NCBI GenBank assembly: GCA_017651645.1
Contig: JAGCCO010000003.1
Span: 62,001-126,000, forward strand
Direction of reading: 5' to 3'
DNA length: 64,000 bases
Origin: Bacteroidales bacterium
Lineage (GTDB): Bacteria > Bacteroidota > Bacteroidia > Bacteroidales > F082
Position 1 is the first letter of the stretch; each line of letters opens with the position of its first letter. Both the position numbers and the translations under genes were made by a program. Below, piece by piece: positions 1-10,343 of this stretch. The notes below the pieces were generated by a model, which worked only from the letters and a program-made list of their open reading frames with translations, was not told the DNA's origin and ran no database searches.

Positions 1-1
1 G

Positions 2-919
2 GAAGCCGACGAGATTTGCGAAGCCAAGGGCATCGACCCATACAAGATGGCTGAGGAGACTCAACCCATCTGCTTCGAGAACGTGAAGTGGGCCTATACC
101 TGCGGTGCCGCCATCGCCATCAAGAAGGGCTGCAAGACGGCTGCCGAAGCCGCTGAAGCTATCGGCGAAGGCCTCCAGTCGTTCTGCATCGACGGTTCTG
201 TCGCCGACGACCGTAAGGTCGGCATCGGCCACGGCAACCTCGCCGCCCGTCTGCTCCGCGAGGAGACCGAGTGCTTCGCCTTCCTGGCTGGCCACGAGAG
301 CTTCGCCGCCGCCGAAGGCGCCATCAAAATCGCTGAGATGGCCAACAAGGTACGTCAGAAACCCCTTCGCGTCATCCTCAACGGCCTCGGCAAAGACGCT
401 GCCAAGATCATCAGCCGTATCAACGGCTTCACCTACTGCCGCACCGAATTCGACTACTACACCGGCAAGGTGACCGTCGTGGAGCGCATCCCCTATTCGA
501 CGGGCCTCCGCTCGAAGGTGAACTGCTACGGTGCCGACGACGTCCGCGAAGGCGTGGCCATCCTGTGGCTCGAGAACGTCGACGTCTCCATCACCGGCAA
601 CTCGACCAACCCGACCCGTTTCCAACACCCTGTGGCAGGCACCTATAAGAAAGAGCGCCTGTTGGCAGGCAAGCCCTATTTCTCCGTCGCCTCTGGCGGT
701 GGCACGGGCCGCACGCTGCATCCCGACAACATGGCTGCTGGTCCTGCCAGCTATGGCATGACCGACACCATGGGCCGAATGCACAGCGACGCCCAGTTTG
801 CAGGCTCGTCGTCAGTGCCGGCACACGTCGAGATGATGGGCTACCTCGGCATGGGCAACAACCCGATGGTGGGTGCCACCGTCGCTGTGGCCGTCGCCGT
901 GGAACAGGCTATGAAATAA
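2..919 (+). CDS. GGGtGRT family protein (5' end cut by window)
   Basis: The frame is open from base 2, so the true start lies upstream; the first internal Met is at base 47. The protein carries the signature GGGTGRT followed by LHPDNMAAG (about residues 217-232 counted from that Met), which names the GGGtGRT family. No signal peptide is visible and the product looks cytosolic. The family is common in anaerobes, and I know of no firmly established biochemical role. A bidirectional hairpin terminator follows directly and separates it from the convergent transpeptidase gene. Family assignment is strong; function is unknown. Confidence 0.88.
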   Translation, partial: EADEICEAKGIDPYKMAEETQPICFENVKWAYTCGAAIAIKKGCKTAAEAAEAIGEGLQSFCIDGSVADDRKVGIGHGNLAARLLREETECFAFLAGHESFAAAEGAIKIAEMANKVRQKPLRVILNGLGKDAAKIISRINGFTYCRTEFDYYTGKVTVVERIPYSTGLRSKVNCYGADDVREGVAILWLENVDVSITGNSTNPTRFQHPVAGTYKKERLLAGKPYFSVASGGGTGRTLHPDNMAAGPASYGMTDTMGRMHSDAQFAGSSSVPAHVEMMGYLGMGNNPMVGATVAVAVAVEQAMK

Positions 920-936
920 GTAAAGGGTAATCCCAA

Positions 937-971
937 GAAAAAAGTCCGGTGCTCAGCATCGGACTTTTTTT
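937..971. terminator. Bidirectional intrinsic terminator
   Basis: A 9-bp stem (one G-U pair) with a 3-base loop lies at 944-964. It is preceded by an A-run (937-943) and followed by a T-run (965-971), so it can stop transcription from both convergent neighbours. Confidence 0.85.
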
Positions 972-972
972 G

Positions 973-1596
973 TTATTCATCAGCGAGAATCACCACCCGC
1001 ATCCCCACAAAAGCATAGTTCTCCTTGAGTTGAATCAGGTCGTCGTCGCGGAGGCGGATGCAGCCTTCGCTGCCGCGACCTGGCACCGAACTTTCATTAT
1101 TGGTGCTGCCGTGGATGCCGATGCCCGAATGCCCCAGCGTCTTCAAACGCATGAACCAATGACCGTAGGACAGAATCGAGCCGCGACCGTCGCCGAAGTC
1201 GTGCGTCCATTTGGAGGCATCCACAATTTCCGTGATGACAAAGGGATTTTCGGACGTGCATTCGGGTGTCTTCATATCGCCTTTCTTCTGCTTTTGGCCT
1301 TTCATTTTGCCAACGCAAACGGGATAATGCACCCGCTTGAGGGTGTCACCATCCACCACCTCACAGACATAAAGTCGGTATTCGGGTTTGGAAATGAGGA
1401 TGAAACAATTCTTCTTGTTCACGACCTCGGAATAAAACGTGGCTGAGTCGGCAGGAACCTCATCGATGGTGTCCATAAGGGTCATTTCCACGATAGGCTC
1501 TTGTTTTACGACCACCTTGTCTAAAGGTGTTGTACCGCACGACGGCATGGCGAAGAAAGCTGCCAAAAGACTGAATATGAGGGTCATTTTTTTCAT
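973..1596 (-). CDS. L,D-transpeptidase (YkuD) lipoprotein
   Basis: This 207-residue protein has a lipoprotein signal ending at Cys20 (MPSC). Near the C-terminus is the YkuD catalytic signature: IGIHGS with His162, then GSEGCIRLR with nucleophile Cys179. The family makes L,D (3-3) peptidoglycan cross-links or attaches proteins to stem peptides; the lipobox implies membrane anchoring on the periplasmic side. A TAnnTTTG box lies just upstream on the minus strand (1618-1625), so the gene is probably monocistronic. The middle domain is short, as expected for a minimal YkuD enzyme. The family call is firm; the choice of substrate is not visible. Confidence 0.9.
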   Translation of the reverse strand: MKKMTLIFSLLAAFFAMPSCGTTPLDKVVVKQEPIVEMTLMDTIDEVPADSATFYSEVVNKKNCFILISKPEYRLYVCEVVDGDTLKRVHYPVCVGKMKGQKQKKGDMKTPECTSENPFVITEIVDASKWTHDFGDGRGSILSYGHWFMRLKTLGHSGIGIHGSTNNESSVPGRGSEGCIRLRDDDLIQLKENYAFVGMRVVILADE

Positions 1597-1617
1597 GGTA
1601 TTTCAAAAACATGGGTG

Positions 1618-1625
1618 CAAAAGTA
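1618..1625 (-). promoter_or_regulatory. -7 promoter box for the L,D-transpeptidase gene
   Basis: Minus-strand TACTTTTG matches the Bacteroidota consensus TAnnTTTG, 22 bases before the start codon. No clear -33 element was found at the expected spacing. Confidence 0.6.
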
Positions 1626-1678
1626 CACAATTTTTGGTGTTTGCGACCTTGTCCAAACAAGAACACGTCATTTTTACT

Positions 1679-1686
1679 TATTTTTG
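1679..1686 (+). promoter_or_regulatory. -7 promoter box for rlmN
   Basis: TATTTTTG fits TAnnTTTG about 70 bases ahead of rlmN. The resulting leader would include both copies of the 17-bp direct repeat. Confidence 0.55.
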
Positions 1687-1718
1687 CAGCTGTTATTGAG
1701 CTTATCGAAATGCGAAGC

Positions 1719-1758
1719 ATTCAACGAAGTTAAATCGTAAGATTCAACGAAGTTAAAT
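1719..1758 (+). repeat. 17-bp direct repeat in the rlmN leader
   Basis: ATTCAACGAAGTTAAAT occurs at 1719-1735 and again at 1742-1758, the second copy ending directly at the rlmN ATG. The spacing is 23 bases. A 7-codon open frame (ATG at 1710, stop inside repeat 1) precedes it. Confidence 0.8.
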
Positions 1759-2775
1759 ATGGAAAAAATGATACTTTTAGGCAAGACCCCTGCCGAGATT
1801 CAGGAGGTCGTCGAGAAACTGGAACTGCCCAAGTTCACGGGCAAGCAAATTGTGGACTGGATTTACCAGAAACGTTGCGCCTCTATCGAGGATATGACCA
1901 ACCTCAGCAAGAGCGCAAGGGCTTTGTTGTCAGAGCAATACGAGACTGGGCTTAAGGCTCCCGTCAAAGAACAAGTGTCGACTGACGGCACGAAGAAATA
2001 CCTCTTCCCAGCCGGTGAACATTTCATCGAAGCGGCCTACATCCCTGACCGCGAACGTGCCACGCTTTGCGTCTCCACGCAGGTAGGCTGTCAGATGGAC
2101 TGCCTCTTCTGCGCCACAGGCAAACAAGGCTTCCAGAAGAACCTCTCCGTAGCCGAAATCATGAACCAAATCCTCAGTTTGCCCGAGTTCGACACGCTGA
2201 CCAACATCGTCTTCATGGGCATGGGCGAGCCTTTGGCCAATTACGACAACCTGATACGCTGCCTCGACATCCTCACGCAAGAATGGGCTTTGGGCTGGAG
2301 TCCGACACGCATTACCGTTTCGACCTGCGGCCTCATCCCCAACCTCAAACGCTTCCTCGAAGAGTCGAAATGCAACCTTGCCATCAGCATGCACAGCCCC
2401 TTCCACGACGAGCGTCTCAAGTTGATGCCCGTCGAAAAGAGCTATCCTATCAAGGAAGTCATCCACGCTGTGAAGCAGCATGACTGGCACGGACAACGCC
2501 GCCTCTCGTTCGAGTACATCATCTTCAAGGACCTCAACCACAGCAAGGACCACATCAAAGAGATTGCACGACTGCTGGGTAGCACCCGTTGTCGCTTTAA
2601 CTTAATAAGGTATCACACTGTGCCCGGCATCCCGCTGAAGAGCCCCGATGCCGCCACCATGACTTGGTTCCGCGACGCATTGAACGAAAAAGGCATCATC
2701 GCCACCATCCGCGCCTCACGCGGACAGGATATCGATGCTGCTTGCGGGCTGCTTTCGACGAAAAATCTGTTATAA
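1759..2775 (+). CDS. rlmN: 23S rRNA (A2503-C2)/tRNA (A37) methyltransferase RlmN
   Basis: A radical SAM enzyme of 338 residues that methylates C2 of A2503 in 23S rRNA and of A37 in some tRNAs. The [4Fe-4S] motif CQMDCLFC places ligands at Cys111, Cys115 and Cys118. The C-terminal GQDIDAACGLL supplies the second catalytic Cys (about 329). The length is normal for the family. The start is the first of two close Mets and sits against a 17-bp direct repeat. A possible -7 box lies about 70 bases upstream. The gene is convergent with the GH97 gene across a 30-bp palindrome. Confidence 0.96.
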   Translation: MEKMILLGKTPAEIQEVVEKLELPKFTGKQIVDWIYQKRCASIEDMTNLSKSARALLSEQYETGLKAPVKEQVSTDGTKKYLFPAGEHFIEAAYIPDRERATLCVSTQVGCQMDCLFCATGKQGFQKNLSVAEIMNQILSLPEFDTLTNIVFMGMGEPLANYDNLIRCLDILTQEWALGWSPTRITVSTCGLIPNLKRFLEESKCNLAISMHSPFHDERLKLMPVEKSYPIKEVIHAVKQHDWHGQRRLSFEYIIFKDLNHSKDHIKEIARLLGSTRCRFNLIRYHTVPGIPLKSPDAATMTWFRDALNEKGIIATIRASRGQDIDAACGLLSTKNLL

Positions 2776-2783
2776 ATCATGAT

Positions 2784-2813
2784 TGTAGAGACGGTGTGCA
2801 CACCGTCTCTACA
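2784..2813. repeat. 30-bp palindromic element, copy 1 (intergenic)
   Basis: A perfect 30-bp palindrome (TGTAGAGACG-N10-CGTCTCTACA) lies between the convergent rlmN and GH97 genes. Its outer arms match three other copies in this window (9744-9773, 63537-63570, 63706-63735). It could act as a transcription barrier, but no T-run follows. Confidence 0.9.
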
Positions 2814-2817
2814 TGTA

Positions 2818-5166
<2,349 letters not shown>

Positions 5167-6612
5167 TTATTTAAACAATTCGTCAATAGTAATCCTTGCC
5201 GTAAACGTATCGGTATATGCATTGGATTTCAAGGGCGCAACGCTAATCAGCGTCAAATGGTAAGTTTTGTCAGGATTTGTCTTTTCCAGAGCGCTGACGC
5301 GGGACACTAGCTTTTGTGCGTATGCTTTCGTGATAGCAAGAACGCTCTTGTTGAATTTCATCTCGCACACGTTCACCACGTCATCGGCACGGTCGATGAG
5401 TAGGTCAAGTTGCATGCCTTCTTTTTTGCCATTGCCTTTCACAATCAGGGCGGATTCTATTGAAGAAACGCCTGCAATCTGCAAAGCCATCTTGATTTGC
5501 TGGATATGCTGGAAACACACTTCCTCGAAAGCGACCCCACGCCATGAAGCTATCTCCGGCTCCTTCAGATGATGTTCCCAATAGTCGGTTTCGGTGATGC
5601 CACGGCTTTCCTTGAAGTGCAGCCAGAACCAACAGAAACAGTCCGATAGTTTATAATGCTCCTCGCGCTTGCTCACGCCATACGGAACGTATTTCTTCAC
5701 AAAGTCGCTGGCCATGAGGGCTTTCATGATGGATGTGAAATCGCCGTTGGGGTTGATGTCGGTTTTTCTCGCAATCTCCTCGCGAGTGTATCCCGAATGT
5801 CGTTGGCCCAGCACCTTCACTATTTTCATGCAGGCATCGGCATGGTCGAACACGGAGTTGAACAGACGGTCGAACTCATCGCCAAGTTTCGCTTTGGGGT
5901 TGAAGAACAGCCTGTCGATGTTTTGCGCGAGGCTGAGCGATGGATCGAAGCAGTCGAGGTAATAAGGAATGCCGCCAAGAATCATATAGGCTTGGGCAAT
6001 GTTGTAGCGCGACATCTTGATGCCACGACTGACGAAGAACTTTTCACATTCGAGCAAGGTAAACGGGGCAAGCTTGATCTCGCAGGTAAGACGTCCATAA
6101 AGCCCACCTTTGTTGTTGATGAGATTATCGAGCATCCAGGAGGTGGCGGAACCACAAACTACAAAACAAAGGTTATGGCGGGTGTTGCCCCAACCATTCC
6201 AAAATGCTTCAAGTGCTGTGAGAAACCCCGACCTTGGCGTGTCCATCCAAGGCAACTCGTCAATGAACACCACCTGACGCGAACCATTGTCACGCCGCTC
6301 AAGATATTGCTCAAGTATGAAAAAAGCCTCCATCCACGACTTGGGCTGGGCGATGCCCTCCATGCCGTGGCGAATCAGCGAGAAATAAAAGTTTTGCAAC
6401 TGGTCCTTCAGCGTGACCTTTCTCTTGCGGTCGTAAGGCGACAAGCCTGTGTGACGAAACACTATGTTGTCGCGTAGTGTTTCATTGATGAGGAAAGTCT
6501 TACCCACACGGCGACGACCATAGACCGCGATAAACTCCGGACGGCCGCTACCACAGCGACGGTTCAGCTCCTCAATCTCTTTCTCTCTTCCAATAACAAT
6601 GCACATGGTCAA
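5167..6612 (-). CDS. AAA-type ATP-binding protein with DUF234-like C-terminus
   Basis: A 481-residue cytosolic protein. The Walker A motif GRRRVGKT is at residues 32-39 and the Walker B motif VVFIDELPWMD at about 114-124. These are followed by a winged-helix-like middle and a C-terminal region with a nuclease-like core (EEVCFQHI, LDLLIDRADD, EMKFNKS), the arrangement of the archaeal-type ATPase/DUF234 family. Its function is poorly understood; the E...D...EMK pattern of the tail recalls a restriction-endonuclease fold. A -7 box (6636-6643) and a perfect 18-bp inverted repeat (6669-6715) sit directly upstream. MCIVIG at 6606 is an alternative start. Confidence 0.85.
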   Translation of the reverse strand: MTMCIVIGREKEIEELNRRCGSGRPEFIAVYGRRRVGKTFLINETLRDNIVFRHTGLSPYDRKRKVTLKDQLQNFYFSLIRHGMEGIAQPKSWMEAFFILEQYLERRDNGSRQVVFIDELPWMDTPRSGFLTALEAFWNGWGNTRHNLCFVVCGSATSWMLDNLINNKGGLYGRLTCEIKLAPFTLLECEKFFVSRGIKMSRYNIAQAYMILGGIPYYLDCFDPSLSLAQNIDRLFFNPKAKLGDEFDRLFNSVFDHADACMKIVKVLGQRHSGYTREEIARKTDINPNGDFTSIMKALMASDFVKKYVPYGVSKREEHYKLSDCFCWFWLHFKESRGITETDYWEHHLKEPEIASWRGVAFEEVCFQHIQQIKMALQIAGVSSIESALIVKGNGKKEGMQLDLLIDRADDVVNVCEMKFNKSVLAITKAYAQKLVSRVSALEKTNPDKTYHLTLISVAPLKSNAYTDTFTARITIDELFK

Positions 6613-6635
6613 TAGTGTATTAGTTGTTTTCGCCG

Positions 6636-6643
6636 CAAAGATA
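6636..6643 (-). promoter_or_regulatory. -7 promoter box for the ATPase gene
   Basis: Minus-strand TATCTTTG lies 24 bases before the ATPase start. The inverted repeat 6669-6715 occupies the region where -33 and upstream regulatory sites would lie. Confidence 0.65.
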
Positions 6644-6668
6644 AAACAAATTTCTGAATAAAATCAAC

Positions 6669-6715
6669 TTTATTCCGCTACGAAATGCGATTTTTTGATT
6701 TCGTAGCGGAATAAA
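6669..6715. repeat. Perfect 18-bp inverted repeat upstream of the ATPase gene
   Basis: The arms 6669-6686 and 6698-6715 are exact reverse complements (left arm TTTATTCCGCTACGAAAT) around an 11-base loop. It lies between the ATPase promoter and the 3' end of the next minus-strand gene. It may be an operator, a terminator-like hairpin or a mobile-element end. Confidence 0.85.
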
Positions 6716-6757
6716 TGCAAAATTATATCGATTATTCAAAGTATTAATAAACTGTTG

Positions 6758-7321
6758 TCAAAAAGCGACTCCAACTCTGAATCCCGCTGTAAACGCAAAC
6801 GGATTGTGGTCGTTCCAGCCGATGAAACCATGATGGTAGTTACTGCGGTTGCTATTTCCTGAAGCAAGACCAAGCCCAGCATAAACATCGAACACAAACC
6901 ATTTTTTTACCCAATCATAGCCCCACACCCCCATCAAAGCAACACGATCCACTTTGAGTCGCTCTACTGTGGAATGTGTGTAATAATATGAGGAATAGCA
7001 TAGCTCCGGCTTCATATAAAAGCCACATAATTGATTGTCAGCGTTGTTTCGGTCAGGAAAAATGAACTTATAGGCGGCACGCCATGTGGTTCCTTCTGGA
7101 TGGCTGTTTTTCAACTTATCGAAGCCCCAACCGATGACACCAACTGTCAGTTCAATGCTTTGATACTCGCGCACCAGTCGCTCGTAGGTCACCTTTGAAG
7201 TGCCGCTGGCTAATGAGAGCAAGGCCACCTTGATTTCGTTTTTCCGCATCTTAGGCTGCGCGAGCAGCACGGAAGGTATGAGGAGCAAGCCGAAGATTAT
7301 TATTCTGGTGAAGGGTTTCAT
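6758..7321 (-). CDS. Exported envelope protein of unknown function
   Basis: The product is 187 residues from the Met at 7321, whose N-terminus (MKPFTRIIIFG...LLAQP) is a good signal peptide; a Met seven codons earlier would spoil it. The rest is rich in aromatic and alternating residues (YYTHS, WFVFDVYAGLGLA) and ends in FRVGVAF, typical of a small outer-membrane beta-barrel. I do not recognise a named family; a DUF3575-like barrel is possible. It lies between the ATPase inverted repeat and the xylose operon on the same strand. Confidence 0.65.
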   Translation of the reverse strand: MKPFTRIIIFGLLLIPSVLLAQPKMRKNEIKVALLSLASGTSKVTYERLVREYQSIELTVGVIGWGFDKLKNSHPEGTTWRAAYKFIFPDRNNADNQLCGFYMKPELCYSSYYYTHSTVERLKVDRVALMGVWGYDWVKKWFVFDVYAGLGLASGNSNRSNYHHGFIGWNDHNPFAFTAGFRVGVAF

Positions 7322-7344
7322 TAAATGACTATTCAAAACCAAAC

Positions 7345-7494
7345 TTATTCCAGCGAAAAACTATAAGTCCTATCATACTCATTCCAGTTGCGCAGGCTCA
7401 AAGTGCCTGTGATTTGGTCGTAGACATTGCTCCATTGCGTGTCTTCCACGGTGGTGCTGCCTTCCCATTGCAGATCGACCAAATCACTTGGCAT
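7345..7494 (-). pseudogene. 49-codon ORF overlapping the xylA stop, possible C-terminal gene remnant
   Basis: A minus-strand frame begins with an ATG inside the last codons of xylA (11-base overlap) and runs to a TAA at 7345. The frame continues open upstream without a better start. The peptide has the run TQWSNVYD and ends YSFSLE. It could be a translationally coupled small gene, but its pattern resembles the C-terminus of a larger secreted protein (possibly a choloylglycine/C45-type hydrolase), so a decayed remnant seems as likely. Low confidence either way. Confidence 0.3.
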
Positions 7495-8797
7495 ACAAAG
7501 CCACCAAAGTCTCGTACAGCTCTTGCTTGCCGCTGGTCATCTTGGGTTCGCCAACTTTCTTGCCGTATTCGTAGGCTTGCTCGAAGGTGAGTTTGCCGTC
7601 CTCGAAGTCCTTGCCGATGCCGCTGTCGAAGGAAGCGTAACGGGCTTTCTTCATCTTAGGCAATTCACTGTTTTCCAGCAGGTCGGCAGCACTGAGCAAT
7701 CCACGCGCCATGGCATCCATGCCACTGATGTGGGCGATGAAGATGTCCTCGGGGTCGGTGCTGTTGCGGCGTAGCTTGGCATCGAAGTTGGTGCCGCCGT
7801 TGGTGAAACCGCCGCCACGAATGATTTCCATCCAAGCCTGGGTGAGGTCGAAGTTGTCGATGGGGAACTGGTCGGTATCCCAGCCGTTCTGGTAGTCGCC
7901 GCGGTTGGCATCGATGCTGCCTAACATCCCGTTGTCGACGGCAACGGCCAACTCATGCTCAAAAGTATGCCCGGCAAGGTTGGCGTGGTTTACCTCGATG
8001 TTGACCTTGAAATCTTTGTCAAGGCCGTGCGTCTTGAGGAAACCGATGACGGTCTCCGTGTCGACATCGTATTGGTGCTTGGTTGGCTCCATAGGCTTCG
8101 GCTCGATGAGGAAAGTGCCTTTGAAGCCGTGGGCACGTCCGTAGTCGCGGGCCATGCACAGCATGGTGGCAAGGTGTTCCTTCTCACGTTTCTGGTCGGT
8201 GTTGAGCAGGCTCATGTAGCCCTCGCGACCGCCCCAAAAGACGTAATTGGTGCCACCGAGCTTGATGGTCGCGTCGATGCTGTTCTTGATTTGCACAATG
8301 GCGCGGGCCACCACGTCGAAGTCGGGATTGGTGGCGGCACCGTTCATGTAGCGCTTGTGGCCGAACACGTTGGCTGTGCCCCAAAGCAGGTGGATGTCGG
8401 GATATTGTTTCATCTTCTCCAAGGCGTAGTCGGTGATGACGCGCATCCGTTCCTCATATTCCTCCACCGTCGCGCCTTCTTCAACGAGGTCGACATCGTG
8501 GAAGCAGAAGTAGTGAATACCGAGCTTGTCCATCAGCTCGAAGCCGGCGTCCATCTTGTCCTTGCCACGCTGGATAGGGTCGGTGGCACGGTCCCATGCA
8601 TAGCTTCGGGTCTGACCACCAAACTGGTCACCGCTGGCCTGGCCAAGGGTATGCCACCAAGCCATGGCGAAGCGCAGCCAGTCTTTCATTTTCTTGCCCA
8701 TCACCACACGCTCAGGTTCGTAGTAGTGAAAGGCCATCACGTTCTTTGATTCAGTCCCCTCGAAAGGGATTTTCTTGATTTGTGGGAAGTATTCCAT
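7484..8797 (-). CDS. xylA: Xylose isomerase
   Basis: The 437-residue enzyme interconverts D-xylose and D-xylulose. The catalytic region FCFHDVDLV (His100, Asp103) is present, as is the metal-binding segment LIEPKPMEPTKHQYD. The length is normal for the class II xylose isomerases typical of Bacteroidota. It is the third sugar gene of the minus-strand operon, 28 bases after the xylulokinase stop. The short gap holds a TTCAGTT-rich repeat similar to one at 35066-35098. It acts in the cytosol and feeds xylulose to the kinase. Confidence 0.97.
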   Translation of the reverse strand: MEYFPQIKKIPFEGTESKNVMAFHYYEPERVVMGKKMKDWLRFAMAWWHTLGQASGDQFGGQTRSYAWDRATDPIQRGKDKMDAGFELMDKLGIHYFCFHDVDLVEEGATVEEYEERMRVITDYALEKMKQYPDIHLLWGTANVFGHKRYMNGAATNPDFDVVARAIVQIKNSIDATIKLGGTNYVFWGGREGYMSLLNTDQKREKEHLATMLCMARDYGRAHGFKGTFLIEPKPMEPTKHQYDVDTETVIGFLKTHGLDKDFKVNIEVNHANLAGHTFEHELAVAVDNGMLGSIDANRGDYQNGWDTDQFPIDNFDLTQAWMEIIRGGGFTNGGTNFDAKLRRNSTDPEDIFIAHISGMDAMARGLLSAADLLENSELPKMKKARYASFDSGIGKDFEDGKLTFEQAYEYGKKVGEPKMTSGKQELYETLVALYAK

Positions 8798-8825
8798 TTT
8801 ATTCAGTTGTTAGTTGTTCAGTTAT

Positions 8826-10343
8826 TCAGTTGGAAGTGATATGGTTTTTCCACCTCTGATACGCCTCCTTGTACTGCTCCGCCAGTTTCTCATCCGGCTC
8901 GATGACCTCAAGGCGATTCAGACTGGCAAAGGCTTCGTCTAGAGAAACATAGAACCCAGCACCTAGGCCTGCCGCCCGTGCCGCGCCGATGCTGCCGTCG
9001 GTGTCGTAAAGCTCGATGGTGGCTCCGCTGACGCCTGCGAGGGTGTCGCGGAATATAGGGGAAAGGAACATGTTGGCCTTACCTGCGTGGATTTTGTCGA
9101 GGGTCATGCCTAGGCTTTGCATCACCTCCATGCCGTACATGAAAGCAAACACCACACCTTCTTGTGCAGCGCGGAACAGATGGGCGTGCGTGTGACGCTT
9201 GAAGTTCAACCCATGTATAGAACAGCCCAAGTCGCGGTTTTCCATAACGCGCTCGGCACCGTTGCCGAAGGGCAAGATGCTGAGGCCGTCGCTGCCAATC
9301 GGGATGTCGGCGGCGATGCGGTTCATGTCTTCGTAAGCCAACTGCTTCGGCGAAATCATTTCCCAAGACCCGATATGGCGGCGCATCCACGAGTTGAGGA
9401 TGCCGCAGCCATTGACACAATGCAAGATGCCGAGACGGGGATGCTCTACCGTATGGTTGACGTGCAGGAAGGTGTTCACCCTCGATTTGGGGTCGTAACT
9501 CACCTTGTCGGAAACACCATAAACGACACCCGACGTACCCGCCGTGGCCGCAATCTCACCAGGATGCAGCACATTGAGCGATAAGGCGTTGTTGGGTTGG
9601 TCACCAGCACGATAGGCGATGGGAATGCCTGCCTTTAGTCCCAATTCCTTGGCGGCTTCAGCCGAGACCTTGCCTTGGATGCCGAAGGTTGGCACCAACG
9701 GAGGGATGATGTCGTTGGGAAATCCGTAATAATTCATCACGTCTGTGGAGACGCAAGATTTTGCGTCTCTACAACGGTAATCGTATAACATCATCTCCGA
9801 CAACCCGCAGGCCGTGGTGACCGCTTCGCCCGACAGCCGCATGGCGAGATAGTCGCCCGGCAGCATGATTTTGTCAATCTTGTCGAACAGTTCAGGCTCG
9901 TTCTCTTTCACCCAAGCCAGTTTCGATGCGGTGAAGTTGCCAGGTGAGTTGAGCAGATGACTCAGGCATTTCTCTTCCCCGATGTCGTGGAAAGCCTTGT
10001 CGCCGTAAGGCACGCCGCGCGAGTCGCACCAGATGATGGCATCACGGAGTGGTTGGCGGTTCTTGTCCAAACAGACTAGGCCGTGCATTTGGTAGGAGAT
10101 ACCGATAGCTTCTATTGAGTTGAGAGTTGAAAGTTTAGAGTTTAGAGTTGATAATGCATTTTTGAAGTAATTCCACCAGTCGTCGGGGCGTTGCTCTGCC
10201 CATTCGGGCTGCAAGGCTTTGATGGGGGCTTCCGTCTCTGGATAAGAGGCTGAAGCCGCACATCGTCCGCTGTCAACCTCCACCAGCGAGACCTTCACGC
10301 TGCTGCTGCCTAAATCAATGCCCAATAAATATTTCATAGTCAT
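8826..10343 (-). CDS. xylB: Xylulokinase (FGGY) carrying two in-frame repeat insertions
   Basis: Phosphorylates D-xylulose. The FGGY ATPase motif GIDLGSSSVK is near the N-terminus and the substrate/catalytic region RAGDQPNNALS is present. I place the start at 10343, whose ATG overlaps the transporter TGA (ATGA); ATG 10337 is equally good. A longer upstream extension belongs to the transporter's shadow frame. Two segments look foreign: residues about 64-76 (LSTLNSKLSTLNS, from the TTTAGAGTT-type repeat) and 191-200 (CRDAKSCVST, from the 30-bp palindrome). Both keep the frame and all family motifs remain, so the enzyme is probably active. Confidence 0.95.
   Translation of the reverse strand: MTMKYLLGIDLGSSSVKVSLVEVDSGRCAASASYPETEAPIKALQPEWAEQRPDDWWNYFKNALSTLNSKLSTLNSIEAIGISYQMHGLVCLDKNRQPLRDAIIWCDSRGVPYGDKAFHDIGEEKCLSHLLNSPGNFTASKLAWVKENEPELFDKIDKIMLPGDYLAMRLSGEAVTTACGLSEMMLYDYRCRDAKSCVSTDVMNYYGFPNDIIPPLVPTFGIQGKVSAEAAKELGLKAGIPIAYRAGDQPNNALSLNVLHPGEIAATAGTSGVVYGVSDKVSYDPKSRVNTFLHVNHTVEHPRLGILHCVNGCGILNSWMRRHIGSWEMISPKQLAYEDMNRIAADIPIGSDGLSILPFGNGAERVMENRDLGCSIHGLNFKRHTHAHLFRAAQEGVVFAFMYGMEVMQSLGMTLDKIHAGKANMFLSPIFRDTLAGVSGATIELYDTDGSIGAARAAGLGAGFYVSLDEAFASLNRLEVIEPDEKLAEQYKEAYQRWKNHITSN
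9744..9773. repeat. 30-bp palindromic element, copy 2 (inside xylB)
   Basis: TGTGGAGACG-N10-CGTCTCTACA forms a 13-bp stem with one mismatch. It encodes CRDAKSCVST, exactly ten codons, between the family segments MLYDYR and DVMNYYGF of xylulokinase. Confidence 0.88.
10117..10154. repeat. TTTAGAGTT-type dispersed repeat, copy inside xylB
   Basis: GAGTTGAGAGTTGAAAG followed by two TTTAGAG units. The same purine-rich motif recurs between genes at 32366-32415, 34893-34959 and 58107-58138. Here it is translated as LSTLNSKLSTLNS. Confidence 0.8.
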
